Below, piece after piece: positions 56,101-64,000 of a DNA stretch of 64,000 nt. The position numbers and the translations under genes were made by a program. Source of the DNA: Helicobacter pametensis ATCC 51478 (GTDB lineage Bacteria > Campylobacterota > Campylobacteria > Campylobacterales > Helicobacteraceae); NCBI RefSeq assembly GCF_000518225.1, contig NZ_JADE01000007.1, forward strand, positions 62,001-126,000, read 5' to 3'. Each line of letters opens with the position of its first letter. Within the stretch, counting starts at the first letter, position 1. The notes below the pieces were generated by a model. It did not search any database. It saw only the letters and a list, made by a program, of their open reading frames with translations, and was not told the origin of the DNA.

Positions 56101-57504
56101 ATGAAAGATAATGGATTTAATTCTCTTGATCTCAAACAGGCTGTGATGAGGGGAATCAAGGAAATGGGATTTGTGACACCAAGTCCTATTCAAGCTCAAG
56201 CGATTCCTCTTGTTTTGGGTGGGCATGATTTGATTGCGCAAGCTCAAACAGGGACGGGAAAAACAGCAGCTTTTTCGATTCCCATTCTTAATCGTCTTGA
56301 GAAAAATGGGGATATTGAAGCATTGATTATTACACCTACACGCGAACTTGCGATGCAGATCAGTGATGAGGTATTTAAACTTGGGAAATTTTTGAGAATC
56401 AAAACAGTTTGTGTCTATGGAGGGCAGTCAATCAGGCGGCAATGCGAACTTTTGGATAATAAACCTCAAGTGCTTGTTGCCACTCCAGGGAGACTTTTGG
56501 ATCATCTCAAAAATGGGCGAATCGCCAATTTTGAACCCAAAATTGTTGTGCTTGATGAAAGTGATGAGATGCTTGATATGGGATTTTTGGATGATGTAGA
56601 AGAGATTTTTTCTTATCTTCCAGGATCACGACAAACTCTTCTGTTTTCAGCGACCATGCCTGATCAAATCAAATATTTGGCTCAAAAGATTTTGGATCGA
56701 CCCAAACATGTCAAGATCACACCAGCTAATATCACAAACACAGACATTACACAGAAATGCTATGTGATCAATGAGGGACATCGAGATGAAGCGATCATTC
56801 GCTTGCTTGATGTTTTGACTCCTGCTAAGAGTATTGTCTTCACAAGCACAAAGCGTGAGGCAGATGCATTGTGTGAGCGTTTGATTCAGGCACGCTATAA
56901 ATCTGGAGCCTTGCATGGAGATATGGATCAGCGAGCTAGAATGGATTCGATTAGGGCTTTTAAAAATGGGAAGATCAATATTCTTGTCGCAACTGATGTC
57001 GCAGCAAGAGGATTGGATATCAGTGATGTGAGTCATGTGTTTAACTATCATATTCCACTTAATCCTGAGAGTTATGTGCATCGAATCGGGCGGACAGGTA
57101 GGGCTGGCCGTAAGGGAATGGCAATCACTTTGATCACTCCACTTGAGTTCAAGGAATTTAAAAAGATTCAAGATGAGGTGAAGCATTCCTTGGAGATTGA
57201 AGAGCTTCCATCTTTTGATGAAAGCCACAATCAATTTGTGCAAAAGATTCTCAAAACAAAAATTAGTGATGAAGCAATGGGAATCTATACGGATTTGATC
57301 GATAAAAGTGATGAGACAAATGGGATCTTGAAATTGATTTCATTTATGCTTCAGATGGGATTGGAGCGTAAAATTGGTCCAACTCAAAAGGAGATTGATA
57401 AACTCAAAAATCAGGATAAACATCGCTCATCCAAAGAAAGAGATTACCGTGGATATGGGCGTTATCATAGACAAGAGGGGTATCGTGGGGGTAGGAGAAG
57501 ATGA
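56101..57504 (+). CDS. rhpA: DEAD-box RNA helicase, RhpA-like
   Basis: ATP-dependent RNA helicase; the H. pylori RhpA is the sole DEAD-box helicase there and partners RNase J. It has Q motif and AQTGTGKT (residues 48-55), PTREL, TPGRLLDHL, the DESDEMLDMGF variant of DEAD, SAT, VFTSTKREAD, VATDVAARGLDI and HRIGRTGRAG. The DESD replaces DEAD, as in RhpA. It has 467 residues with an Arg/Gly-rich tail (RDYRGYGRYHRQEGYRGG). ATG 56101 is preferred; TTG 56089 is possible. Confidence 0.94.
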   Translation: MKDNGFNSLDLKQAVMRGIKEMGFVTPSPIQAQAIPLVLGGHDLIAQAQTGTGKTAAFSIPILNRLEKNGDIEALIITPTRELAMQISDEVFKLGKFLRIKTVCVYGGQSIRRQCELLDNKPQVLVATPGRLLDHLKNGRIANFEPKIVVLDESDEMLDMGFLDDVEEIFSYLPGSRQTLLFSATMPDQIKYLAQKILDRPKHVKITPANITNTDITQKCYVINEGHRDEAIIRLLDVLTPAKSIVFTSTKREADALCERLIQARYKSGALHGDMDQRARMDSIRAFKNGKINILVATDVAARGLDISDVSHVFNYHIPLNPESYVHRIGRTGRAGRKGMAITLITPLEFKEFKKIQDEVKHSLEIEELPSFDESHNQFVQKILKTKISDEAMGIYTDLIDKSDETNGILKLISFMLQMGLERKIGPTQKEIDKLKNQDKHRSSKERDYRGYGRYHRQEGYRGGRRR

Positions 57505-57623
57505 AGTTTGATTAAGAGAAATATTGCTTAATTCAATAAAATTCTTGAGTAGAAAAGAATGTTTGATATTTGAGGGGTTTGTTTGATGCGAGTCAGACAA
57601 AAATGGGAAAGAGGAGCATGGTT

Positions 57624-58532
57624 ATGAAGAGAATCTTTGTGGTGGGATTATTGTTGGGATCGTTTTTGATTGCGGTGCTTGGTGGATTTTTGGCTTTTCA
57701 TATCCACAAGATTAAGGGTCGTATAGAAACTGCCCTTAATCAAGGATTAACAAATTATGATGTGATTTTACACAAAGAAGGAATGAAGCTAACATTTGAT
57801 CCTGTTGCGTGCGATGGCTTTGTGTTCATTAGGTGCAGAAATCAAGAAGTGAAGCTTTTTGCTGATCAGAAGGGAAAAGATCCATTGTTATCCTTCACAA
57901 ATTTGGAGTTAGCCGTGCAAGATTTTGATACTCAGAGTATCACCGTGCAATTTGCATCAAATTTTGATTTTTTGCAAAAGGGAGATTTGGAGGGTTATTT
58001 CAATGTATTGATGCCCAAAGAAATCAAAATTGCAATGAAATTTGCTCTTGAAACTATGGACAGTTTCCTGCTCCACACTACATTTGATCTGGATGCTCAA
58101 AATGTAACCTATCATGCAAGTCTTGACAACAAAATCATTTCTAAGCGTTTAGAGGATAATGGATTGGTTGGATATATGGAAAATCCAACTTTCCAAGATC
58201 GAGCCCTGTATTTATTGGGTGCACGCTTGCATTTGACTGGAAAGGATTTGAGCGATCAACTCTACAAGGTTGTTAGACAGCAATATGGGAATCTAGATAA
58301 AAGTAATTATCAGGGACTTGTGGCTTTGATGTCTACATTGAGTAAAACCCAGTTTCAATATTCTAAGGATTTGCAGGTTTTAATCGATGGAATCGCTCAG
58401 CTTGCTCTGGGTAAGAAGGAAGAAATGGATGTAAAATTTAATGCTAAAGATCCTATTTGCTTTACATGCCCGAGTATGCCCAAAACAGAAGAGATCGTCA
58501 AAGGTTTGGATATCGTTGTTGGGATGCGATAG
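57624..58532 (+). CDS. Membrane-anchored exported protein of unknown function
   Basis: A 302-residue protein with an uncleaved N-terminal helix (residues 4-27, IFVVGLLLGSFLIAVLGGFLAF) and an approximately 270-residue outward domain. It has two clusters of paired cysteines (CDGFVFIRC and CFTCPSMP). No enzyme motif was recognised. ATG 57624 lies seven bases after GAGGAG; ATG 57618 is too close. It follows rhpA on the same strand with about 120 bases between, which is why a related gene might share the rhpA locus in H. pylori; I cannot confirm that. Confidence 0.75.
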   Translation: MKRIFVVGLLLGSFLIAVLGGFLAFHIHKIKGRIETALNQGLTNYDVILHKEGMKLTFDPVACDGFVFIRCRNQEVKLFADQKGKDPLLSFTNLELAVQDFDTQSITVQFASNFDFLQKGDLEGYFNVLMPKEIKIAMKFALETMDSFLLHTTFDLDAQNVTYHASLDNKIISKRLEDNGLVGYMENPTFQDRALYLLGARLHLTGKDLSDQLYKVVRQQYGNLDKSNYQGLVALMSTLSKTQFQYSKDLQVLIDGIAQLALGKKEEMDVKFNAKDPICFTCPSMPKTEEIVKGLDIVVGMR

Positions 58533-58538
58533 AAGCGG

Positions 58539-59063
58539 TTAGTAACCAGCTTCACTAAGGCTTTTATAAATAGAACATGCCTTGTTGTCTCCTAGGTCAC
58601 AAGCCTTACCGAAGAGCTCTTTTGTCAGTTTTTTATCTTCTTGGATTCCGCCTTGTTTATTGTAATACATTACTCCCGCCGAATAACATCCAAGCGCCAA
58701 ATCCTGATCGCAGGACATAAGATAATATTCAAGTGTTTTCTGTAAATCATATCGGATTCCCTTACCTTCTCGATAGAGACCTGCAAGAGCAGCACAAGAT
58801 TGAGGGATTCCATTTTGACAAGCCATCACATAATATTTATAGGCTTTTCTATAGTCTTGCTTGACAGCCAATCCATTTTCAAACATTCCTCCAATGCTAT
58901 GACACATAAATGCATCTCCTGCATCACATGCCTCAGAATAGATACTCAATGCCTTTTGATAATCCCCAAAATAATAGGCTTTAAACCCCTCGTAGGGATC
59001 TATACCTTTGCATCCTCCCAAAAAGATCAGAATACCCACAAAGAAGGTTATACGATAAAACAT
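58539..59063 (-). CDS. Sel1-repeat, cysteine-rich (Hcp-like) lipoprotein
   Basis: A 174-residue lipoprotein: hydrophobic core and lipobox LGGC (Cys18). Four Cys-x7-Cys pairs (CDAGDAFMC, CQNGIPQSC, CDQDLALGC, CDLGDNKAC) lie within Sel1-like repeats about 36-40 residues long (e.g. AYKYYVMACQNGIPQSCAAL). This is the Hcp pattern and resembles the other such lipoprotein at 25063. Role unknown; Hcp members bind peptidoglycan-type ligands or are immunogenic surface proteins. Convergent with the unknown gene upstream on the plus strand. Confidence 0.88.
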   Translation of the reverse strand: MFYRITFFVGILIFLGGCKGIDPYEGFKAYYFGDYQKALSIYSEACDAGDAFMCHSIGGMFENGLAVKQDYRKAYKYYVMACQNGIPQSCAALAGLYREGKGIRYDLQKTLEYYLMSCDQDLALGCYSAGVMYYNKQGGIQEDKKLTKELFGKACDLGDNKACSIYKSLSEAGY

Positions 59064-59157
59064 ATTCTTGAGCCTTTATATATTTTGATTTGAAAGACTT
59101 GGATTAAGCCAGTGGGGAATAATACTAAATCTCCATCGCTATTTTTGATAATTTGCG

Positions 59158-59163
59158 TATAAT
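59158..59163 (+). promoter_or_regulatory. -10 box of rplY-pth-lpt
   Basis: TATAAT in GCGTATAATC, 38 bases before the rplY ATG, in the gap after the divergent lipoprotein gene. Confidence 0.55.
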
Positions 59164-59200
59164 CACAGCTTTTATAAAAATTTTAGAAAAGGATAAGACT

Positions 59201-59737
59201 ATGCTAGAAGGACAAATTAGAGAGAGTATTTCAAAATCCAATGCTAAGGCATTGAAGAAGGATGGTTATCTAATTGCCAATATTTATGGAAAAGGTCAAG
59301 AAAATATTCACTGCGCATTTAAGCGCAACGACTTTATCCGCGCTGTGAAGGCCAAAACAACATTGATTTTTCCCATCAAGGTGAATGAAAGAGAGATTGA
59401 TGTTGTGATTCAGGAGTATCAAAAAGATCCTGTGACCAATGATCTTTTGCATGTTGATTTGATGATGGCTCAAAAGGGTGTTGTTTCTAAGTATAAGATT
59501 CCCGTCAAGACTCATGGAAGCGCCAAGGGGTTGAAAAATAAGGGAGTTTTGATGATTTCTAAAAAGCGCATTAGCGTGCAGGCTGCCCCTGAGAATCTTC
59601 CTAATTTTTATGATCTTGATGTGACAGAGCTTGATGTGGGAGATGCGATTTTGGTGAGAGACCTTCCAGAGCATGATGGTGTGAAAATTATCGAGAAAGA
59701 TTCTGTAGCTGTTGTGGGAGTGATCAAAGCAAAATAA
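59201..59737 (+). CDS. rplY: 50S ribosomal protein L25 (Ctc form)
   Basis: 5S rRNA-binding ribosomal protein with the general stress (Ctc/TL5) extension. ATG 59201 follows AAAAGGATAAG; the frame to 59153 is an upstream extension. It starts [32 protein letters not shown], and the C-terminal half has the beta domain with [20 protein letters not shown] and [12 protein letters not shown]. It has 178 residues. pth follows on the stop (TAATG). Confidence 0.94.
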   Translation: MLEGQIRESISKSNAKALKKDGYLIANIYGKGQENIHCAFKRNDFIRAVKAKTTLIFPIKVNEREIDVVIQEYQKDPVTNDLLHVDLMMAQKGVVSKYKIPVKTHGSAKGLKNKGVLMISKKRISVQAAPENLPNFYDLDVTELDVGDAILVRDLPEHDGVKIIEKDSVAVVGVIKAK

Positions 59738-60288
59738 TGCAGAAATTACTTATTGCTGGATTGGGGAATCCTGGTCCGCAATATCACTACAATCGCCACA
59801 ATATCGGTTTCCTTGTGCTTGATGCTTTGGCAAGCAAGCTTGATCTTTCTTTCAAAGAAAGCAAATCTCTCAAATCTCTTGTTGCTTCATCACCATCACT
59901 TATTTTGTGCAAGCCTTTGACTTTTATGAATCTATCTGGAGAAGCAATTTTGCGTTGCAAGGACTATTACAAGATCGAAACTCTCTTAGTTGTTCATGAT
60001 GAACTTGAGATTGGGATTGGAGCTTTGCGTTTTAAGAGAGGGGGAGGGCATGGAGGACATAATGGTCTAAAATCAATCGATCAGCATTGTGGCAATAATT
60101 ATATTCGTGCGCGATGTGGGATTGGACGACCAAGAGAGGGGGGTGATGTCGCCAAATATGTTTTATCAGATTTTGATGCGAATCCTAAAGATTTGATAGA
60201 GCAATGCACTCAAGCCTTGCTTGATTTTATCAATCATCAAAATCTACAAATGATGCAAAATGCCTTTACGCTCAAGGGAGAGAAATGA
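59737..60288 (+). CDS. pth: Peptidyl-tRNA hydrolase
   Basis: Releases peptides from prematurely dropped peptidyl-tRNA. It has LIAGLGNPGPQYHYNRHNIG (catalytic His at the NRHNIG segment), CKPLTFMNLSGEA, VHDELEIGIGALRFKRGGGHGGHNGLKSI. It has 183 residues. The next gene starts on its stop (ATGA). Confidence 0.96.
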   Translation: MQKLLIAGLGNPGPQYHYNRHNIGFLVLDALASKLDLSFKESKSLKSLVASSPSLILCKPLTFMNLSGEAILRCKDYYKIETLLVVHDELEIGIGALRFKRGGGHGGHNGLKSIDQHCGNNYIRARCGIGRPREGGDVAKYVLSDFDANPKDLIEQCTQALLDFINHQNLQMMQNAFTLKGEK

Positions 60289-61349
60289 GAGCTTTTTTCT
60301 TTATTGGAAAAAACTATTTAAAGTATGTTTTGATATTACTTGTTGGGCTTGAGTTTTTTTTCGTCAGCGCAGATTCGATGAAATATGCCGATCACTTTCC
60401 TGATTCGGCAAACTTGGTGATTTTGTTTTTTGTTTATGATGCGATGTATGCGCTTAACTACACATTGCCGCTCTCGCTTGTATTGGGTGGGATTTTGTTT
60501 TATATCACTTTTTTGAAATCCGCACAATTTTCTGCCATGCTTGCCCTAGGTTATTCTAAGAGGAAGATTATTGCACCTGTTTTGTTTATTAGCTTGCTTA
60601 TGACAATCGGGTATATCGGACTCAATGCTACACCATTTGTTTATGCACAAGAAAAAGCAGAAGCAATTGTCGATCAAAATGCCTTGCAAAATGCACGAGA
60701 AGATATTTTTGTGAAATACAATAATGACTATGTGTATTTTCAGAAAGTCTATCCTTTGCTCAATAAGGCAGAAAATATCAAGGTTTTTGAGCTTGATGGA
60801 GAAGAATTGAAATCCTTTGTGGATGCTAAAACGGCTTTTTTTGATGGAGATTATTGGATTTTACACGATGTAAATGTTGTCAAGATCAAAGATGAATTTA
60901 TTAAGAATCAAAACTTTTTGGAAACATCGCATATCGCTCGCTTAAAGATTCTCAAAAATTTTCGTCCAAAGGTGCTGGATACTTTTTCCAAAGACAAGCC
61001 AACTGTATCGATTGTGGATGCGATTGTGTCTGCCAAGATTCTTATCTCACAAAAGATTGATTTTGAAAAGGTGCGTGCTATCTTGTATAGTTTTATTGTT
61101 ATCCCATTTTTTGTGCCTCTTACTTTGATCATCGTGGCTTATTTTGTGCCACCTCTTGCACGCTATGCCAATATCCCTCTGATGAGTTTTGGATTTGTGA
61201 TTCTCTCTTTGATATTGTGGGGGATTTTCTTTTCTGTTTCCAAGCTTAGTGTCAGTGGGATCATTTATCCAGAATTTGGGATTCTTATCCCTATGGGAAT
61301 CTTGACTATTTTTGCTCTATACGCCCTAGTGCGCATCAATCAAGCATAA
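60285..61349 (+). CDS. LptF/LptG-family LPS export permease
   Basis: Inner-membrane permease of the YjgP/YjgQ family, one of the two subunits that work with LptB (1-703). Three N-terminal helices in residues 10-120, a periplasmic beta-domain from about 130 to 225, and three C-terminal helices. It has 354 residues. Motifs are LPLSLVLGGILFY and LIIVAYFVPPLARYANIPLMSFGFV. LptG or LptF cannot be told. It ends the rplY-pth run and is followed 10 bases later by the glycosyltransferase gene. Confidence 0.85.
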   Translation: MRAFFFIGKNYLKYVLILLVGLEFFFVSADSMKYADHFPDSANLVILFFVYDAMYALNYTLPLSLVLGGILFYITFLKSAQFSAMLALGYSKRKIIAPVLFISLLMTIGYIGLNATPFVYAQEKAEAIVDQNALQNAREDIFVKYNNDYVYFQKVYPLLNKAENIKVFELDGEELKSFVDAKTAFFDGDYWILHDVNVVKIKDEFIKNQNFLETSHIARLKILKNFRPKVLDTFSKDKPTVSIVDAIVSAKILISQKIDFEKVRAILYSFIVIPFFVPLTLIIVAYFVPPLARYANIPLMSFGFVILSLILWGIFFSVSKLSVSGIIYPEFGILIPMGILTIFALYALVRINQA

Positions 61350-61359
61350 GGAAATTGAA

Positions 61360-62430
61360 ATGGATAGCAACAAAATTGTGCAAAGCTTTTGGTATAGCAA
61401 GGATGAAGGATGTAATTATTTGAGTTCTATTGAGCTTTTGTGTATCGCCTCATATCTTGCCCATGGGCATGAATTTCATTTATACACTTATACTCCCAAT
61501 GATGCTTCGATGCACTTCTTGCAAGAACAACTAAAGGAATGCAAAAATTATGAAAATTTTGTTTTGAAAAATGCTTGTGAAATCTTGCCTAAAAGCGAAA
61601 TTTTTTTTGATGATCGAGGGAGTGTGGGGATCGCTGCTTTTAGTGATTATTTTAGATTTCAACTGCTTTATCAGAAGGGTGGATGGTGGGTGGATATGGA
61701 TACTATCTGTTTGCGTCCATTGGATTTTGAGAATCCCTATGTTTTTGCAACTGAACGCAAGGGAGAGGGTATTGAGGATGGAGCAGCAACATGTATGATC
61801 AAAGCCCCTAAGGAGTCTGAATTTTTGGCAATTTTGCTTAAAAAGGCACAGACTATTCTTCAAAAAGAATTTGGAACAGTTTTTAAGCTTAAACAATTTT
61901 CGACAAATACCATGATTGGAATTTTGCTTAATCGCTTGATAAAAAAGATTCCAAATTATATTGCGAGATTAATTAGAGAAGATGAGTATTATCCAAGGCG
62001 TGTGCATTGGGGTGTCATCGGACCAGCTTTTTTGGAGGAAATGCTTCAGGAGCATTCTCAGTATAAGCGCTATCTATCTCCCCCAAGTCATTTTTGCGAG
62101 ATTAATTATTATGAAGCTAAAGATTTTATTGAGAAGTTAGATTTTCCTCAAGGAAAAGAAATGTATGTTATGCATGTGTGGAATGCAATGTGGGAGGCTC
62201 ATCGTCTGCCCAAAGATGTGCGTTATGCCAAAGATAGCTTGATTGAACAATTGCGTCAACAATATGTTCCTCGTAGTATTTTGGAGCAACTTCCCTCATT
62301 TGAAGAAATATTCTCTCTCAGTCCCCCCCCCCCAGAGAATGGAAGCTTAGCTCTTGAGCAAGATTCCCTCCCGCTTAGACTAGCAAGGAGAATCTATCGT
62401 ACGATCAAAAAGTTTTTAATGCATATGTGA
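61360..62430 (+). CDS. DXD-motif sugar transferase (GT32-like) with C11 tract near the 3' end
   Basis: Glycosyltransferase of the Gly_transf_sug/capsular type. [17 protein letters not shown], the donor-binding DXD in [21 protein letters not shown] (Asp112, Asp114) and [12 protein letters not shown] are characteristic. It has 356 residues; substrate unknown, probably a surface polysaccharide or LPS. A C11 tract (62323-62333) encodes four prolines at about 322-325. The last 30 or so residues form a basic amphipathic tail ([17 protein letters not shown]) fitting membrane association. The 3' end overlaps mrp by 15 bases, tail to tail. Confidence 0.85.
   Translation: MDSNKIVQSFWYSKDEGCNYLSSIELLCIASYLAHGHEFHLYTYTPNDASMHFLQEQLKECKNYENFVLKNACEILPKSEIFFDDRGSVGIAAFSDYFRFQLLYQKGGWWVDMDTICLRPLDFENPYVFATERKGEGIEDGAATCMIKAPKESEFLAILLKKAQTILQKEFGTVFKLKQFSTNTMIGILLNRLIKKIPNYIARLIREDEYYPRRVHWGVIGPAFLEEMLQEHSQYKRYLSPPSHFCEINYYEAKDFIEKLDFPQGKEMYVMHVWNAMWEAHRLPKDVRYAKDSLIEQLRQQYVPRSILEQLPSFEEIFSLSPPPPENGSLALEQDSLPLRLARRIYRTIKKFLMHM
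62323..62333. repeat. C11 homopolymer in the glycosyltransferase coding region
   Basis: Eleven C residues, in frame in this copy. One C less gives PPPQRMEA and a stop; one more gives [11 protein letters not shown] and a stop. Both would end the protein at about residue 329-332 instead of 356, removing the basic tail. Slipped-strand mispairing at such tracts is the classical route of phase variation in Helicobacter. Confidence 0.9.
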
Positions 62431-63516
62431 ATGATTCTTGGTGGGTTGGATAGCAGTATTATCTACCCCGCCTTGTTGAGCGACTTTATCAAGGAATGCA
62501 AGAAGCTTCTGTGCACTTTGAAGATATTCTTGAGCACTTTTGCTTGTGGGATCAAAAAAAGTAATAGGTTTGCCTTGATCTCCTCCTTCACGCACTTTTG
62601 GTTCTAGAGGGATTTGAGCTAGAACTTGTGTTTGATATTCATCTGCAAGTGCTTGGGTTGTACCCTTGCCAAAGATATCATATTCTTCGCCACATCCAGG
62701 ACAGATGAAGCCACTCATATTTTCAATGATTCCTGCAACTGGGATATGAAGTTTTTTGAACATATCCAAACTTCTCGCACTATCATCAAGACTCACACTT
62801 TGCGGAGTGCTTACTGTGATGCCTGCACTGACTGGGACACTTTGAGCAAGTGTGAGCTGTGCATCTCCTGTCCCTGGAGGCATATCAATGACAAGGATAT
62901 CTAGCTCGCTCCAAAGCACATCTGTGAGAAGCTGCTCGATGGCACGCATGATCATTGGACCTCTCCAGATCAAGCTTTGCCCCTCTTCATAAAGCACACC
63001 CATGCTAATCATCTCAACTCCAAATGCTTTGAGAGGATAAAGCTTTTTGACCCGATCATCGACTTGGGGTTTGTTTTGATTTAGACCCAGCATTCTTGGA
63101 ATATTTGGACCATAAATATCTGCATCAAGGAGTCCTACTTTTTTGCCACTTTGAGCGAGGGCGATAGCTAGATTGACGCTTGTTGTTGATTTGCCCACCC
63201 CACCTTTTCCTGAGCTAATCATGACAAAATGCTTGATTTGAGGTGCGATATTTTTCTTGGTAGGTTTTTGTTCTTGGATTTGAGGTGTTTTGATTTGGAT
63301 TTGGATATTTTCACATCCTATTTGTTCCAAAGCTTTCAGAGATTCATCATAAATTTGCTTAGATACATCTTGAGAGCTGGATGGAACCTCAATCAGAATC
63401 GTTGGACTCTTTCCTTCAAGCAAAACACTTTTGACGAAATTAAAGCTTACGATGTCTTTGTCGAAATTTGGGTATTTGATCGCTTTGAGAGCTTCTAGTA
63501 TGCTTTCTTTTGTCAT
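62416..63516 (-). CDS. mrp: Mrp/ApbC-family iron-sulfur carrier ATPase
   Basis: P-loop NTPase of the Nbp35/Mrp type that carries Fe-S clusters to target proteins. An N-terminal FSCA/MIP18-like domain (residues 1-75) precedes the deviant Walker [12 protein letters not shown] at about 101-111, [27 protein letters not shown] and the cluster-binding [14 protein letters not shown] (CxxC). It has 366 residues. AAGGAGAAA precedes ATG 63516. Confidence 0.95.
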   Translation of the reverse strand: MTKESILEALKAIKYPNFDKDIVSFNFVKSVLLEGKSPTILIEVPSSSQDVSKQIYDESLKALEQIGCENIQIQIKTPQIQEQKPTKKNIAPQIKHFVMISSGKGGVGKSTTSVNLAIALAQSGKKVGLLDADIYGPNIPRMLGLNQNKPQVDDRVKKLYPLKAFGVEMISMGVLYEEGQSLIWRGPMIMRAIEQLLTDVLWSELDILVIDMPPGTGDAQLTLAQSVPVSAGITVSTPQSVSLDDSARSLDMFKKLHIPVAGIIENMSGFICPGCGEEYDIFGKGTTQALADEYQTQVLAQIPLEPKVREGGDQGKPITFFDPTSKSAQEYLQSAQKLLAFLDKVAQQGGVDNTAIQPTKNHSHMH

Positions 63517-63586
63517 CTATTTCTCCTTATGAATATTGAAATGGTTTTGCATATCCAATCGCTTGAGATTTATCTTGATAATTTTG

Positions 63587-63592
63587 TAGAAT
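63587..63592 (+). promoter_or_regulatory. Possible -10 box of ispDF
   Basis: TAGAAT 37 bases before the ispDF ATG in the 107-base divergent gap with mrp. Confidence 0.4.
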
Positions 63593-63623
63593 TTACTCAA
63601 TATTTTTCGCTCGGATAACAAGA

Positions 63624-64000
63624 ATGGACTATATAGCACAATTTAAAAAAGAAGTTACTTTAATTCTATTGAGTGCCGGTGATTCTGTGCGTTTTTCTCA
63701 AGACAAACTCCCCAAAAAGCAATGGCTTCGGATCGGGAATCTGCCTCTGTGGCGGTATCTTGTCGATGTGTTTAGGGGATTTGGATTTGATCAGATTTTT
63801 GTGATGGTTTCAAGAGATGAGTATTTTTATGCTCAAAATTTTTATGAAAATGTCTTTGAGGGGGGGCAAAGTAGGACACAATCTATCCTCAATGCCCTCA
63901 AACTTGTGCAAACAGAATATGTGATGTTTCATGATGTTGCGCGTTTTCATCCCCAAAATGATGTGATTCAAGCTTTGCTTGAGAAGGGATATAGGCATCG
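63624..64000 (+). CDS. ispDF: Bifunctional isoprenoid enzyme IspD/IspF, N-terminal part (cut by window)
   Basis: MEP pathway protein. About 125 codons are visible: EVTLILLSAGDSVRFSQDKLPKKQWLRIG is the cytidylyltransferase nucleotide-binding start (AGxxxRxGxxxPK type, here AGDSVRFSQDKLPKKQ), followed by PLWRYLVDVF, VMVSRDEY, EGGQSRTQSILNAL and MFHDVARF. The single-gene fusion with IspF is the rule in Campylobacterota, so the IspF part is expected downstream; it cannot be seen. ATG 63624 has no strong Shine-Dalgarno. A stand-alone IspD is the alternative. Confidence 0.85.
   Translation, partial: MDYIAQFKKEVTLILLSAGDSVRFSQDKLPKKQWLRIGNLPLWRYLVDVFRGFGFDQIFVMVSRDEYFYAQNFYENVFEGGQSRTQSILNALKLVQTEYVMFHDVARFHPQNDVIQALLEKGYRH

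Noticed and set aside
56647-57243. 198-codon minus-strand frame inside the helicase gene
   Set aside because: Antisense shadow of conserved helicase motifs with no family content.

Overview
The window is an AT-rich, tightly packed bacterial chromosome segment from the Campylobacterota, very probably Helicobacter or a close relative in Helicobacteraceae. Support comes from the gene set: a GltX1-type glutamyl-tRNA synthetase, the di-haem cytochrome c1 of the bc1 complex, an MqnF-type futalosine-pathway deaminase, a Csd3-like M23 peptidase, a PgbA N-terminal-domain protein, cysteine-rich Sel1-repeat lipoproteins, an RhpA-like helicase, an ispDF fusion, and the flagellar block folK-flhF-flhG-(membrane protein)-fliA-fliM-fliY. 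Several neighbourhoods match gene orders I recall from H. pylori (atp-tol-pal-cpoB-slyD, csd3/pgbA/glcD, fbp/rpe/dnaQ, rplY-pth-lptF/G), but the blocks are reshuffled and some genes are inserted, so it is not H. pylori itself. No insertion sequence, prophage, CRISPR array or rRNA gene was seen, and there is no gene-free stretch longer than about 300 bases.

Layout. 1-3321 (minus): lptB (cut by the window edge), tsaE, dnaX with a hexamer repeat, and a TRIC-type channel. 3343-5430: gltX and yceI, behind a symmetrical divergent promoter. 5563-8213 (minus): petABC, with its own terminator. 8375-11698: nadE, a DegT-family protein without the catalytic lysine, lpxK, bcp. 11722-12747 (minus): mnmA. 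12881-15700: purA, a FliJ-like and a MotE-like gene, aroQ. 15968-22519: folK, the flhF-fliY flagellar operon, glyQ and tRNA-Pro. 22536-25635: a DnaQ-like exonuclease and rpe, divergent from fbp, a small cysteine protein and a Sel1 lipoprotein. 25636-28400 (minus): flgK, a FlgN-like gene, flgM and a small membrane protein. 28544-31820: csd3, a PgbA-N protein, a GlcD-like oxidase. 32061-49386: one long plus-strand run holding rplU-rpmA-virK-like-obg-proB-fmt-birA-parAB, the complete F1 genes with both b-type stalk subunits of ATP synthase, the Tol-Pal system and slyD. 49416-55874 (minus): two tandem paralogous exported proteins, purU, sppA, mqnF, mscS, a dihydroorotase-like protein without metal ligands, and ccdA. 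56070-64000: an RhpA-like helicase behind a nine-codon leader ORF, an unknown membrane-anchored protein, a second Sel1 lipoprotein, rplY-pth-lptF/G, a glycosyltransferase with a C11 tract, mrp, and the start of ispDF.

Function. Most genes are core: respiration and energy coupling (pet, atp), envelope maintenance (tol-pal, lpt, lpxK, csd3), motility (flagellar GTPase/ATPase placement genes, sigma-28 with its antisigma factor, switch and hook proteins), translation and chromosome partitioning. Genes mostly overlap by 1-14 bases (TAATG, ATGA, TTGA junctions), implying translational coupling. No wholly new system stands out. The points most worth following are the glycosyltransferase whose C11 tract would switch only its basic C-terminal tail, two enzyme-family proteins that have lost catalytic residues (DegT family and dihydroorotase family), the tandem exported paralogues with dyads in their leader region, and inverted repeats at the gltX and mnmA promoters or leaders.
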